A DNA stretch of 64,000 bases from Modestobacter sp. VKM Ac-2986 (GCF_026967795.1 NZ_JAPVBH010000003.1:1-64000); one strand, 5' to 3'. Positions 8,174 through 20,731 are shown, counted from the stretch's first letter. Made by a program: numbers and translations. The notes: a model not told the origin generated them from the letters alone.

Positions 8174-9240
8174 CCCAGAGCACCGTCGCTCCGGCCGGTC
8201 AGCCCACCCGCCGCGTGCTCCTGGCCGTGCACACCGGACGGGCCGACATCGTCGAGCTCGCCCGGGACACCGCGGCCCGGCTGACCCGGGCGGGCATCGT
8301 CGTCCGGCTGCTGGAGGACGAGGCCGAGGACCTGGCCGTGCCCGGTGCCGAGGTCTGCCCGTTCGGGCCCGGTGCCGCCGACGACGTGGAGCTCGTGCTG
8401 GTCCTGGGCGGTGACGGCACCTTCCTGCGCGCCGCGGAGCTCGCGCACAACAGCGACGCGGCCATCACCGGGGTCAACCTGGGCCGGGTCGGCTTCCTGG
8501 CCGAGACCGAGCCCGACGGCGTCGACGAGATGATCGGGGCCGTCGAGCGCCGCGAGTACCAGGTCGAGGAGCGGCTCACCCTCGACGCGACCGTCTTCGA
8601 CGCGGCGGGCCGGCAGGTCGGCGACACCTGGGCGATGAACGAGGTGTCCATCGAGAAGGTGGAGCGAACCCGGGTGCTCGACGTGGTCCTGGAGGTCGAC
8701 GGGCGGCCGCTGACCAGCTTCGGCTGCGACGGCGTGCTGTGCGCCACCCCGACCGGCTCCACCGCCTACGCGTTCTCCGCGGGCGGTCCGGTCGTGTGGC
8801 CCGACGTCGACGCCCTGCTCGTGGTGCCCACCAACGCCCACGCCCTCTTCGCCCGGCCGCTGGTGGCGTCCCCGTCCTCGGTGCTCACCGTCGCCATCCC
8901 GGCCGACGGCAACCGGGCCCGGGTGTCGGCCGACAGCCGCCGCGTCGTCGACGTCCCCGACGGCGGACGGGTCGAGGTCCGCCGCTCCGCCCGGCCCGTG
9001 CGCATCGCCCGGGTCAACCCGACGACGTTCAGCGACAAGCTGGTGGCCAAGTTCGGGCTGCCGGTGCGCGGGTTCCGTGACGCCCGCTCGCACGGCCCCG
9101 GCCACGAGGCCCCGGTCTTCACCCAGAACGTGCTCACCCGCGGCATCGCCACCGCCGGCACCGTGCTCCCCGGCACCGTGCCCGGCGCCGGTGCCCCGAC
9201 CGAGGAGGCAGCCGGTGGCCACCCGCACCGCACGGCCTGA
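8170..9240 (+). CDS. nadK: NAD kinase
   Basis: 356 residues; ATP/polyphosphate-dependent phosphorylation of NAD to NADP in the cytoplasm. Seen in order: VLGGDGTFLRAAEL (GGDG motif near residue 79), VNLGRVGFLAE, CATPTGSTAYAFSAGGP (conserved second motif near residue 193) and NAHALFARPLV. GTG 8170 overlaps the tlyA stop (GTGA) and has aggaagga upstream. The C-terminus carries about 60 Gly/Ala/Pro-rich residues beyond the core (after KFGLPVRGF), longer than in E. coli and perhaps disordered. The gene's last 26 bases overlap recN. Confidence 0.96.
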
Positions 9241-11083
9241 CCGGACGACGGCCCGGAAGACGGCCGCCGCACCCGCCGGCACCACACCGGCCGACACCGC
9301 ACCTGCGGACACCGCTCCCACCGGCGCGGCTCCGACCGGCGGCGCGCCCCGCAACGGCGCGCTGTCCGAGCTGCACCTGCACGGGCTCGGCTCGATCGAC
9401 GACGTCACGCTGGAGCTGGGCCCGGGCCTGACCGTGGTGACCGGGGAGACCGGCGCCGGCAAGACCATGGTCGTCACCGGCCTGACCCTGCTGTTCGGTG
9501 GCCGCGCCGACCAGGGGCGCGTCCGCGCCGGGGTGCGTGCCGGGGTCGAGGGCCGGCTGGTGCTGCCCGCCGACTCCCCGGTGTGGGCCCGGGCGGCCGA
9601 GGCCGGTGCCGAGCCCGACGAGGACGGCAGCCTCATCCTGGCCCGCACGTTCAGCGCCGAGGGCCGCTCCCGGGCGCACCTGGGCGGACGCAGCGTGCCC
9701 GTCGGCGTGGTGTCCGAGCTGGCCGAGCAGCTGGTGGCCGTGCACGGCCAGACCGATCAGCTGCGGCTGACCCGCCCGGCCGAGCAGCGCCGCGCGCTGG
9801 ACCGGTACGCCGGACCCGCGCACCTGGCCCTGCTGGAGCAGCACCGCGCCGCGCACGCCACCTGGCGCGCGCTGGCCGAGGACCTGGACCGCCGCCGCAG
9901 CCAGGCCCGTGAGCTGGCCCAGACCGCCGACGTCCTGCGGCACGGCCTGGAGGAGATCGCCGCCGTCGCGCCCGAGGAGGGTGAGGACGACGCGCTCGAC
10001 GCCCAGGCCCGCCGGCTCGGTGACGCCGACGCGCTGCGGTCGGCCGCCGACGCGGCCCGGTTCGCGCTGGTCGGCGACGTCACCGGTGACCTGGGTGGGG
10101 GAGGGGACGCCGAGAGCGACGCCTCGACCGCCCTGGCGGTCGCCGAGCGGGCGCTGGCCGGTTCCGACGACCCGGCGCTGGTGCTGCTGGCCCGCGACCT
10201 GGCCGACGCCGTCGCCGTGGTCTCCGACGTGGCCGTCCAGCTGGCCGGCTACGTGGCCGACCTGGACGCCGACCCCGCACGGCTGGCCGAGGTGCTGGAC
10301 CGGCGGGCGGTAATCACCGCGCTGGTCCGCAAGTACGCCGACGCGGGCGAGGGGCTGGCCGGGGTGCTGGCCTGGGCTGCCGACGCGGAGTCCCGGCTGT
10401 CCCAGCTCGACGTCTCCGACGAGGCGTTGGAGGCCCTGCAGGCCCAGCGCGACGCGGCCCGGGCCGAGCTCGACGCGCTCTCGGCGCAGGTGACCGCCGG
10501 CCGGCAGGCCGCCGCCACCGGGTTCGCCGCGGAGGTCGGTGCCGAGCTGGCGGGGCTGGCGATGAAGAACGCGCAGGTGTCCTTCCAGATCGACACCGAC
10601 CCCACGCACCCCGGCCCTGAAGGTGTCGACGAGGTGCTGCTGCTGATGTCGCCGCACCCCGGCGCCCCGACCCGTCCGGTGCACAAGGGCGCCTCCGGCG
10701 GTGAGCTCTCCCGGGTGATGCTGGCCATCGAGGTGGTCTTCGCCGGTGCCGACCCGGTGCCGGTCATGGTCTTCGACGAGGTCGACGCCGGCGTCGGTGG
10801 CTCCGCGGCCGGGGAGATCGGTGCGCGGCTGGCCCGGCTGGCCGCCGAGCACCAGGTCGTGGTGGTCACCCACCTGGCCCAGGTCGCCGCCTTCGCCGAC
10901 ACCCACCTGGTGGTCGACAAGTCCCCGGACACCGCGCAGGGCGTCACCGCCACCGACATCCGCGCGGTGCGCGGGGAGGACCGGGTGCGCGAGCTGGCCC
11001 GGATGCTGTCCGGTCTGGCCGACAGCGACACCGGCCAGGCCCACGCCCGCGAACTGCTCGCCGTCGCCGCCGAGCGCCAGTAG
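9215..11083 (+). CDS. recN: DNA repair ATPase RecN
   Basis: 622 residues; an SMC-like ATPase acting in double-strand-break repair. Walker A GETGAGKTM lies near residue 78, the ABC signature GASGGELSRVMLAIE near 491 and Walker B PVMVFDEVDAGVGG near 516, followed by the D/H-loop region VVVTHLAQVAAFAD. The central part is a coiled-coil (EALQAQRDAARAELDAL). GTG 9215 has gaggaggca upstream and gives an Ala/Thr-rich leader of about 45 residues before LSELHLHGLGSI; shorter starts are possible but lack an SD. Last gene of the tlyA-nadK-recN operon. Confidence 0.96.
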   Translation: MATRTARPDRTTARKTAAAPAGTTPADTAPADTAPTGAAPTGGAPRNGALSELHLHGLGSIDDVTLELGPGLTVVTGETGAGKTMVVTGLTLLFGGRADQGRVRAGVRAGVEGRLVLPADSPVWARAAEAGAEPDEDGSLILARTFSAEGRSRAHLGGRSVPVGVVSELAEQLVAVHGQTDQLRLTRPAEQRRALDRYAGPAHLALLEQHRAAHATWRALAEDLDRRRSQARELAQTADVLRHGLEEIAAVAPEEGEDDALDAQARRLGDADALRSAADAARFALVGDVTGDLGGGGDAESDASTALAVAERALAGSDDPALVLLARDLADAVAVVSDVAVQLAGYVADLDADPARLAEVLDRRAVITALVRKYADAGEGLAGVLAWAADAESRLSQLDVSDEALEALQAQRDAARAELDALSAQVTAGRQAAATGFAAEVGAELAGLAMKNAQVSFQIDTDPTHPGPEGVDEVLLLMSPHPGAPTRPVHKGASGGELSRVMLAIEVVFAGADPVPVMVFDEVDAGVGGSAAGEIGARLARLAAEHQVVVVTHLAQVAAFADTHLVVDKSPDTAQGVTATDIRAVRGEDRVRELARMLSGLADSDTGQAHARELLAVAAERQ

Positions 11084-11151
11084 GGACTCGGCCCCGAGGG
11101 GACGGCGCGGAGGGTGTGCGTCGTGGCCGCGCAGGGTGCCACGATGCCCGC

Positions 11152-11445
11152 GTGACCCATGACGCCCCGGCGGAGGTCAGCGCTCTGGCCATCAACGTGA
11201 CCATCCCCGAGCAGCTCCGGTGGACCGACACGCGGCGCGGTGAGGAGTTCGTGCTCACCACGCTCAACGTCCGGCTGCTGCCGGACGGGCACCTGGCGGC
11301 CAAGGCCTACGGCCGGCCGGTCGCCGGTGGGCGGGGCGGCTACGTCTCCTTCCCCGTGCCCGACACCGAGGAGCTGGCGGCCCTGCTGTCGGAGGCTGCC
11401 GGCCAGGCCGGGGCGCTGTGGACGGCGCACCGCGGCCTCGGCTGA
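11152..11445 (+). CDS. Small conserved hypothetical protein
   Basis: 97 residues starting at GTG 11152. A CACGAT box six bases upstream and lack of an SD suggest a leaderless message. Predicted alternating beta strands (SALAINVTIPEQL, EFVLTTLNVRLLPDG, HLAAKAYGRPV) and a C-terminal helix (DTEELAALLSEAAGQAGAL). No motif or family is recognised. It stands alone between recN and a convergent TetR gene. Codon use is like its neighbours. Confidence 0.65.
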   Translation: MTHDAPAEVSALAINVTIPEQLRWTDTRRGEEFVLTTLNVRLLPDGHLAAKAYGRPVAGGRGGYVSFPVPDTEELAALLSEAAGQAGALWTAHRGLG

Positions 11446-11529
11446 CCGGCCCGCCCGTCCTCGGCAGCCCGCGGGCCCGGAAACAGCCCGCGCATCGGGA
11501 CGCCGGCCCGACGACGGACGGGTCCGTCC

Positions 11530-12582
11530 TCAGCGGCGCTTGGCGTACCCCGCCAGGCCGAACTGCAGCAGCGACAGCCCGCGCTGACCACGGGTGCGCA
11601 GCTCGGCGACCAGCGCCGGCCCCGACGCCCCGGCCAGGATGCGGTCGCGGGCCAGCTCCAGCAGCGACGAGTACAGCCCCAGCACCGCGTTGGCGGCCAG
11701 CCACGGCTCCAGCTCACCGGGCGTGGCCCGGGTCTCCAGGATGATCTGCTCGGCCAGCGACTCGGTCAGCGTGCCGAGGATCTCCCGCTCGCGCGCCTGG
11801 AGGGTGCGACTGCCCCTGATCACCCGCGCCATCTCCGTCATGCCCTCGGCCGCGGCAGGGGAGCCCAGCTGGCTCACCGCGGCGACGACGAAGCCCCCGG
11901 CGGCCGCGGCCACGGACTCCCCGGCGGGCCGCCGGCGGACGGCGTCGAGCAGGGCGGCGCGCATCGGCGGGTCGGCCTCGAAGACCAGGCCCTCCTTGAC
12001 CGGGAAGTGGTTGAACACCGTCTTCTCGACCACGCCCGCGCGCTGGGCGATCTCGCTCACGCTCACGGTGTCGAAGCCGCGCTCGACGAACAGCTCGGCG
12101 GCCGCGTCGACGATGGCCTCCCGGGTGCGCTGGCGGCGCTGCTCCCGCAGGTTGGGTCCCCGCCGGTCGCGGCGGCGCGCACGGCGTCCGGGGCCGGGGG
12201 CGTCGGCGGGCACCGCCTCACCCTCGGCGACCTCGGCGGGCACCGCCTCGCCCTCGTCGGCCTCGGCTGCGGCCGGGACGTCGTCCGGCTGGGGTGCGGT
12301 GGTGTTCGGCTCGATGCCGGCCTGCTCGATGCCGGCCTGCTCGGGGGCAACGGCCACCTCAGTGGTGAGCACGGCCGCGGGCGGCGCAGCGGTGGGGGGC
12401 ACGGACGTGACCGCAGGCTCGGGCACCGGCGGGCGCGAGCGCAGCTCCACCACGGCCGCGGAGGTCTCGGGCTGCTCCTCCGGGGGCGCCGGCTGGACGG
12501 TCGTGGCGCCGTCCGGGGTCTCGGCGGGGTCGTCGAACACGACAGTCGCTGTACTCCGGCGCGCGGAGGCCCCTGCAGTCAC
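11530..12582 (-). CDS. TetR-family regulator with long disordered N-terminus
   Basis: About 350 residues from GTG 12582. The C-terminal 200 residues are a standard TetR protein: helix-turn-helix REAIVDAAAELFVERGFD then VSVSEIAQRAGVVEKTVFNHF, with a helical ligand/dimer domain after it. Before the HTH lie about 150 residues rich in Pro, Ala, Glu and Val with internal duplications (EQAGIEQAGIE; EGEAVPAEVAEGEAVPAD) and a basic patch (RRARRRDRRG), presumably disordered. GTG 12582 is favoured by a TAGCGT -10 box seven bases upstream (leaderless); in-frame GTGs at 12591 and 12642 are alternatives. A palindrome on the -10 suggests autorepression. Target genes unknown. Confidence 0.85.
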   Translation of the reverse strand: MTAGASARRSTATVVFDDPAETPDGATTVQPAPPEEQPETSAAVVELRSRPPVPEPAVTSVPPTAAPPAAVLTTEVAVAPEQAGIEQAGIEPNTTAPQPDDVPAAAEADEGEAVPAEVAEGEAVPADAPGPGRRARRRDRRGPNLREQRRQRTREAIVDAAAELFVERGFDTVSVSEIAQRAGVVEKTVFNHFPVKEGLVFEADPPMRAALLDAVRRRPAGESVAAAAGGFVVAAVSQLGSPAAAEGMTEMARVIRGSRTLQAREREILGTLTESLAEQIILETRATPGELEPWLAANAVLGLYSSLLELARDRILAGASGPALVAELRTRGQRGLSLLQFGLAGYAKRR

Positions 12583-12586
12583 AGCA

Positions 12587-12600
12587 GTCACGCTAGTGAC
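12587..12600. promoter_or_regulatory. Palindrome GTCAC-N4-GTGAC on the TetR-gene -10 box
   Basis: gtcacgctagtgac is an inverted repeat of GTCAC around a 4-base centre. On the minus strand it contains the -10 candidate TAGCGT (12590-12595), so a protein bound here would block transcription of the TetR gene. A second symmetric sequence, acaccggtgt, lies at 12658-12667 between this gene and steA. Operator function is inferred from position only. Confidence 0.5.
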
Positions 12601-12743
12601 GGGCCGGTCCCGTCCTGCTGCAGCGACGCGCACCCAGATCACGGGCGTGTCGCGGTCACACCGGTGTCGTCACTGTGCGTGGTCGATTGCTCGCTGATGC
12701 GCGTCGGGATCATGGCCAAGGGCGCCCGTGGGAGCATCCCGCC

Positions 12744-13928
12744 ATGCGGATCGGCACGGTGCGGCGCGGACGAGTGCCCGACCCGGGACCGGGCGTGAGC
12801 GGTCCGGCGCGGCTGGACCGACGGACGAAGAACCTCACCAAGCGCCTGCGGCCCGGCGACATCGCCGTCATCGACCACCTCGACGTCGACCGGGTGGCCG
12901 CCGACGCCCTGGTGTCCTGCCAGGTCGCCGCCGTCGTCAACGCCGCGCCCAGCACGTCGGGCCGCTACCCCAACCTCGGCCCCGGCGTCCTGGTCGACGC
13001 GGGGATCCCGCTCATCGACGGGGTCGGCAAGGAGGTCTTCACCCGGGTCAAGGAGGGCGCACGGCTGCGGGTCGAGGGCGACCGGGTCTTCGCCGGGGAC
13101 ACGCTGGTCGCGCAGGGTGTCGAGCAGACCCCGGACAGCGTGGCCGAGGCCATGGTCGACGCCCGCGCCGGGCTGTCGGCGCAGCTGGAGGCCTTCGCGG
13201 CCAACACCATGGAGTACATGAAGCGCGAGCGCGCGCTGCTGCTCGACGGCGTGGGCGTGCCCGACGTGACCACCCGGATCGAGGGCCGGCACGTGCTGAT
13301 CGTCGTCCGCGGCTACGACTACCGGGAGGACCTGCAGGCGCTGCGGCCGTACATCCGCGACTACCGGCCGGTGCTGATCGGCGTCGACGGCGGGGCCGAC
13401 GCGCTCAAGGAGGCCGGCTACCAGCCGGACATGATCATCGGGGACATGGACTCGGTCAGTGACGCGGTGCTCCGCTGCGGCGCCGAGGTGGTCGTGCACG
13501 CCTACCCCGACGGCCAGGCGCCCGGCCTGAAGCGGGTCACCGACCTCGGCGTCCCCGCGATCACCTTCCCCGCCGCGGCCACCAGCGAGGACATCGCGAT
13601 GCTGCTGGCCGACGAGAAGGGCGCCTCGCTCATCGTCGCCGTCGGCACGCACGCCACGCTCGTGGAGTTCCTGGACAAGGGCCGCGGCGGCATGGCCTCG
13701 ACCTTCCTCACCCGGCTGCGGCTGGGCGGCAAGCTCGTCGACGCCAAGGGCGTGAGCCGGCTCTACCGCAGCCGCATCTCCACCCTCGCCCTGGTGTTCC
13801 TCGTGGTCGCCGCGCTCGCCTCGATCGCCGCGGCCCTGGCCGTGTCCACCGCCGGCCGGGTGTACTTCGACCTGTTGATCGACCAATGGGACAGCTTCGT
13901 GTTCTGGCTGGAGAACCTCTTCACGTGA
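12744..13928 (+). CDS. steA: SteA-like cytokinetic/cell-envelope protein (Rv1697-type)
   Basis: 394 residues. The central domain has a thiamin-pyrophosphokinase-like core (VLIGVDGGADALKEAG, MIIGDMDSVSD) and the C-terminus one membrane segment (ALVFLVVAALASIAAALAV, about residues 348-367) followed by a short amphipathic tail. In Corynebacterium, SteA and SteB form a complex at the septum that supports daughter-cell separation through RipA. ATG 12744 has gggag at about 9 bases; a GTG/ATG at 12675 would add a short Arg-rich leader. The stop overlaps steB (GTGA), consistent with the known pair. Confidence 0.88.
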   Translation: MRIGTVRRGRVPDPGPGVSGPARLDRRTKNLTKRLRPGDIAVIDHLDVDRVAADALVSCQVAAVVNAAPSTSGRYPNLGPGVLVDAGIPLIDGVGKEVFTRVKEGARLRVEGDRVFAGDTLVAQGVEQTPDSVAEAMVDARAGLSAQLEAFAANTMEYMKRERALLLDGVGVPDVTTRIEGRHVLIVVRGYDYREDLQALRPYIRDYRPVLIGVDGGADALKEAGYQPDMIIGDMDSVSDAVLRCGAEVVVHAYPDGQAPGLKRVTDLGVPAITFPAAATSEDIAMLLADEKGASLIVAVGTHATLVEFLDKGRGGMASTFLTRLRLGGKLVDAKGVSRLYRSRISTLALVFLVVAALASIAAALAVSTAGRVYFDLLIDQWDSFVFWLENLFT

Positions 13929-14872
13929 TCGACTTCCGCTACCACCTGGTCTCGCTGATCGCGGTCTTCCTGGCCGTGGCGCTCGGGATAGTCATCGGCA
14001 CCACCCAGCTCAACGGGCCGGTGCTGACGAACCTGCAGGGCCAGGTCAGCGCGCTCCAGACGGACAAGCGGGCACTGGAGGACCAGAGCCGGGAGCTGCA
14101 GGCGCAATTGGACGACGTCGGCAGCTTCGACGAGGCCGTCGGCCCGGCGCTGGTCGAGGGCAGCCTGTCCGGGCGCAGCGTCGTCCTGGTGGTCGGCTCC
14201 GAGGACGTGGCCCCCGACGTGCTCGAGGGGCTCACCGCCCTGCTGGGCAGCGCGGGCGCGACCGTGACCGGCACCATCCGGCTCACCCCCGGGTACGGCG
14301 ACCCGGCCAACGACGCCGCGGTGGAGGCCTACGTCTCCGGCCCCGGCCGGCCGGCCGGCCTGGACCCGGCGGACGCCGGCGACCCCGCGGGCCTGGCCGC
14401 CGACCTGCTCGCCGAGGTGCTGATGGTGCCCCCGGCCGACGCCGGCACCGCCGGGCCGGTCCCCGCCTCGGCCACCTCCTCGGTGCTGGCCGGGCTGGAG
14501 GAGCTGGGGGTGCTCAGCCGGGACACCTCCTCGGTGACGCCGGCCGACCACGCCGTGCTGCTGACCGCCGGGGTGCTCACCGACGAGAACGCCCTGCCCC
14601 GCACCGAGGCCCTGGTGCAGCTGGTCACCGCCCTGGACCGGCGCGGTTCCGGCGCCGTGGCCGCGGGCGACCCGACCACCGTCGACGACGGCGGCCTCCT
14701 GCGGGCCCTGCGCGCCGACACCTCGGTCTCGGCGGTGGTCTCCACCGTCGACAACGTGACCGTGCCCGCCGGCCGGATCAGCACCGTGCTGGCGCTGGCC
14801 GCCGAGAGCCGCGGCACGACCGGTGCCTACGGGAGCGGCGAGGACACCCAGCCCGTCCCGCCGGCGTCGTGA
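13925..14872 (+). CDS. steB: SteB/MctB-like envelope protein (copper transporter family)
   Basis: 315 residues. A single N-terminal membrane segment (LVSLIAVFLAVALGIVIGT, residues 7-25) is followed by a coiled-coil (QVSALQTDKRALEDQSRELQ) and a periplasmic domain with a Rossmann-like pattern (RSVVLVVGSEDVAPDVLEGL). The M. tuberculosis protein at this place, Rv1698/MctB, has been described as a copper-related outer-membrane protein, and the corynebacterial one as SteB, which activates RipA with SteA. The overlap with steA and the TM plus coiled-coil layout favour the SteB role. GTG start overlapping the steA stop. Confidence 0.85.
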   Translation: MIDFRYHLVSLIAVFLAVALGIVIGTTQLNGPVLTNLQGQVSALQTDKRALEDQSRELQAQLDDVGSFDEAVGPALVEGSLSGRSVVLVVGSEDVAPDVLEGLTALLGSAGATVTGTIRLTPGYGDPANDAAVEAYVSGPGRPAGLDPADAGDPAGLAADLLAEVLMVPPADAGTAGPVPASATSSVLAGLEELGVLSRDTSSVTPADHAVLLTAGVLTDENALPRTEALVQLVTALDRRGSGAVAAGDPTTVDDGGLLRALRADTSVSAVVSTVDNVTVPAGRISTVLALAAESRGTTGAYGSGEDTQPVPPAS

Positions 14873-15681
14873 CCGGCCGCCGGGGTCTGACGGCGGCCGC
14901 GGCCGGGGTGCTGGGCGCCCGGACCGGGCTGGCCGTGGCCGGGCGCGTCCCGGGTGCGCGCTGGCAGCGCACCAACTTCGCCGGCCGGCCGGTGAGCCTG
15001 CTCGGCGGACCGGTGCTGGCCGCCGCCGCGACCGGCGCCGCCGTGCTCGGCGCCCCGACCGGGCACCGGGCCGCCGCAGCGGTGGTGGGCACGGTCGCCG
15101 GGCTCGTGGGCAGCTACGACGACCTGGCCGGCGCCCGCCCCGAGCAGGCCCGGGACAAGGGGCTGGCCGGGCACCTGGCCGCGCTGCGGGATGGCCGGGT
15201 GTCCGCGGGCGCGGTCAAGGTCGTCGGGATCGGTGCCGCCGCATCCGTCGCCGCGGTCCTCACCCGGCGGGGGAGCGCGGCCGACGCCGTCCTCACCGTC
15301 GGGCTGGTCGCCGGGACGGCGAACCTGGTCAACCTGCTGGACCTGCGACCGGGGCGGGCCGGCAAGGCCGCCGTCCTGCTGGCCGGGGCGACCCTCGGCG
15401 GTCCGGCCGGTGGGCTGTCCGCCGGGGCGCTGGGCGCGACCGCCGGACTGCTGCCGGCCGACCTCGGCGAGCGGGTGATGCTCGGCGACTGCGGGGCCAA
15501 CGCGCTGGGCGCGCTGCTGGGGCTGCGGCTGGCCGACCTGCCCGGGCGCCCGGGCCGGGCTGGCCTGCTCGCGGTCGTCACCGCGCTGACCCTGGCCAGC
15601 GAGAAGGTGAGCTTCACCCGGGTCATCGAGTCGACCCCCGGTCTGCGCGAGCTCGACCAGCTCGGCCGCCGCAGCACGTGA
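14869..15681 (+). CDS. MraY/WecA-like phosphoglycosyl-transferase-related membrane protein
   Basis: 270 residues, very hydrophobic with about 8 membrane segments, shorter than MraY (about 360). MraY/WecA-type motifs are visible: the Asp pair in SYDDLAGARPEQARDKG, NLVNLLDLRPGRAGKA in place of NxxNxxDGxDGL, and LGDCGANALGALLGL, equal to the GDxGANxLG motif. Family members transfer a sugar-1-phosphate to a polyprenyl phosphate. The Asp of the DGxDGL loop is retained as LDLRPG, but the catalytic pattern is weakened, so activity is uncertain. GTG overlaps on both sides tie it to steB and the murJ-like gene. Confidence 0.75.
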   Translation: MTGRRGLTAAAAGVLGARTGLAVAGRVPGARWQRTNFAGRPVSLLGGPVLAAAATGAAVLGAPTGHRAAAAVVGTVAGLVGSYDDLAGARPEQARDKGLAGHLAALRDGRVSAGAVKVVGIGAAASVAAVLTRRGSAADAVLTVGLVAGTANLVNLLDLRPGRAGKAAVLLAGATLGGPAGGLSAGALGATAGLLPADLGERVMLGDCGANALGALLGLRLADLPGRPGRAGLLAVVTALTLASEKVSFTRVIESTPGLRELDQLGRRST

Positions 15682-17301
15682 CCCCCTCCACCCGGCGGGC
15701 CCTGGTGCAGGGGGCGGCCGGTGCGGCCCTGCTGATCTCGGTGCTCACCGTGCTGTCCCGGCTGGCCGGGTTCGGCCGCACCGTCGTGTTCACCAACACC
15801 GTGGGCGCCGGCAGCACCGGGGACACCTACCTGGCCGCCAACACCGTCCCCAACGTCGTCTTCGAGGTCGTCGCCGGCGGTGCGTTGGCGAGCCTGGTCG
15901 TGCCGATGCTGGCCGGGGGGATCGCCGCCGGGGACCGCGAGCAGGTGCGGCGCACCGCCTCGGCGCTGCTGGGCTGGACCCTCCTGCTGCTGGTCCCGCT
16001 CGCCCTGGGCGTGGCGCTGCTCGCCCGGCCGATCGCCGCCGGGCTGCTGGGCGGCGGCGACCCCGCGCAGGTCGACCTGGCGGCGCGGCTGCTGCTGGTC
16101 TTCGCGCCGCAGGTCGTGCTCTACGGCATCGGCATCGTGCTCACCGGCGTCCTGCAGGCCCATCGCCGGTTCGCCGGGCCGGCGCTGGCGCCGCTGCTGT
16201 CCTCGCTGGTCGTCGCCGGCGCCTACCTGGTGTTCGCCGCGATCGGCGGCAGCCGGGACGTCGCCGGCCTGGGCACCGCCGCCGAGCTCGTGCTGGGCAT
16301 GGGGACGACGCTGGGCGTGGTCGCGCTGAGCCTGTCGCTGCTCGGCCCGCTGCGCCGGCTGCGGCTGGGCCTGCGCCCGGCGCTGCGGTTCCCGGTCGGG
16401 GCCGCACCCCGGGTGCGCCGGCTCGCGCTGGCCGGGGTGGTCACGCTGGCCGGGCAGCAGCTGGTCACCGTGGTGGCGATCCGGCTGGCCAACGACGGCG
16501 CCCCCGACGGCACCCAGGTCGTCCTCGTCGCGGCCATGACGCTCTTCCTGCTGCCCTGGGCGGCGCTGGCGGTGCCCCTGGCCACCTCGGTCTACCCGGC
16601 GCTGAGCGAGCGCGCGGCGGCCGGCGACGAGGCCGGCTACCGGCGGGCGCTGGCCCCGGCCGCGGTGCTCACCGTGGTCACCGCGGCGGTCGCCGCCGCC
16701 GGGCTGGTCGCGGTCGCGGGGCCGGTCGCCCGGGTCTTCCTCGCCTCGGCCACCGACGCCGCCGCAGCACCGGCGCTGCGGGCCGCCGTCCTCGGGTTCG
16801 CCCCCGGGCTGGTCGGCTACGCGCTGGTGGCGCTGCTGTCCCGGGCGCTGTACGCCCGCGGCACGTGGCGGGCACCGACGGTCTGCCTCACCGCCGGCTG
16901 GCTGGTCGCGGTCGCTGCCGACCTGGTGCTCGCCGCCGCCCTGCCGCCCGCGGACCGCGCGCTGGCCCTGGGTGCCGGGCACAGCATCGGGGTCACCGTG
17001 GCCGGGGCGTCGCTGCTGGCCGTCGTCGTGCGGGTCGCCGGGCCCGGTGCGCTCACCGGCGTGCTGCGCACCGGGGTGCCCGCCCTCGGCGCCGCGGTGC
17101 TCGCCGGGGCCGCCGGCCTGCTGACGTCCGCCGCGCTGGGCGCCGACCCGGTGCCGCGTGGCGGGGTGGCGTCGGCGGTCGGCGTCGGCGTGGTGAGCGG
17201 GGGAGTCGTCCTGCTCGTCGCGGCCGCCGTGCTGGCGGCCACCGCCCGCCGGCCGCTCACCGCGGCCCTGCGGGGGCTGCGCACACCGGAGGGGGAGACG
17301 A

Positions 17302-17309
<8 letters not shown>
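15678..17309 (+). CDS. MurJ/MviN-like lipid-linked oligosaccharide flippase
   Basis: 543 residues with about 14 membrane helices, as in the MOP-superfamily MurJ proteins. Conserved N-terminal LLISVLTVLSRLAGFGRTVVF matches the SRxxGxxRxxxxA region and ANTVPNVVFEVVAGGALAS the NxxPNxxxxxxxxGxxxS motif. MurJ flips lipid II across the membrane. This copy lies in an envelope operon and is probably not the mviN next to the chromosome origin, so it may flip a different polyprenyl-linked precursor, for example that made by the MraY-like neighbour and the GT4 enzyme. GTG 15678 overlaps the preceding stop. Confidence 0.88.
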
Positions 17310-20146
<2,837 letters not shown>

Positions 20147-20147
<1 letters not shown>

Positions 20148-20731
20148 TGAGTCACGACTACGAGGTGCTGTCGACCGAGACGGTCTACGACGGGCGGGTC
20201 ATCTCGCTGCGGAGGGACACCGTGGCCATGCCCGGCGGGGGCGAGAGCGTCCGCGAGGTCGTGCACCACGGCGGCGCGGTCGGCATCGTCGCCCTCGACG
20301 ACGAGGACCGGGTCGTGATGCTGCGCCAGTACCGGCACCCGGTCGGGGAACACATGTGGGAGGTGCCGGCCGGCCTGCTGGACGTCGACGGCGAGGCCCC
20401 CGTCGACGCCGCCCGCCGCGAGCTGGCCGAGGAGGTGCAGCTGTCGGCGGAGCGCTGGTCGCTGCTGACCACGCACCACCCCTCGCCGGGCTTCTGCGAC
20501 GAGAAGGTGCTGCTGTACCTGGCCGAGGGCCTGGCGTCGGTCGACCGGCCCGAGGGCTTCGTGGTCGAGCACGAGGAGCTGGACATGACCGTCGAGCGCG
20601 TGCCGCTGACGGAGGCCGTGCAGTGGGTGTTCGACGGCACGATCCGCAACTCCCTCGCCGCCATCGGGGTGCTCGCCGCCGCCCAGGTGCGGGCCACCGC
20701 GCCGCGGCTGCGCCCGCTCGACGCGGTCTGA
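20147..20731 (+). CDS. NUDIX hydrolase, ADP-ribose pyrophosphatase type (Rv1700-like)
   Basis: 194 residues. It has the ADPRase layout: N-terminal dimer strand region (VYDGRVISLRRDTVAMPGG), RVVMLRQYRHPVGEHMWEVPAG and a Nudix box LLDVDGEAPVDAARRELAEE. The metal-binding REx2EE core is intact, but the final Gly of the box is replaced (EEVQL instead of EExGL) and one residue is inserted before the first Glu. Rv1700 in the same place hydrolyses ADP-ribose to AMP and ribose-5-phosphate. The start overlaps the pyrG stop, so the two are co-translated; a strong hairpin follows 27 bases after the stop. Confidence 0.92.

Noticed and set aside
14823-15677. Extension of the MurJ-like frame upstream to 14823
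   Set aside because: It is the wrong frame of the MraY-like gene (Arg/Gly-rich); GTG 15678 with a GTGA overlap is the natural start.
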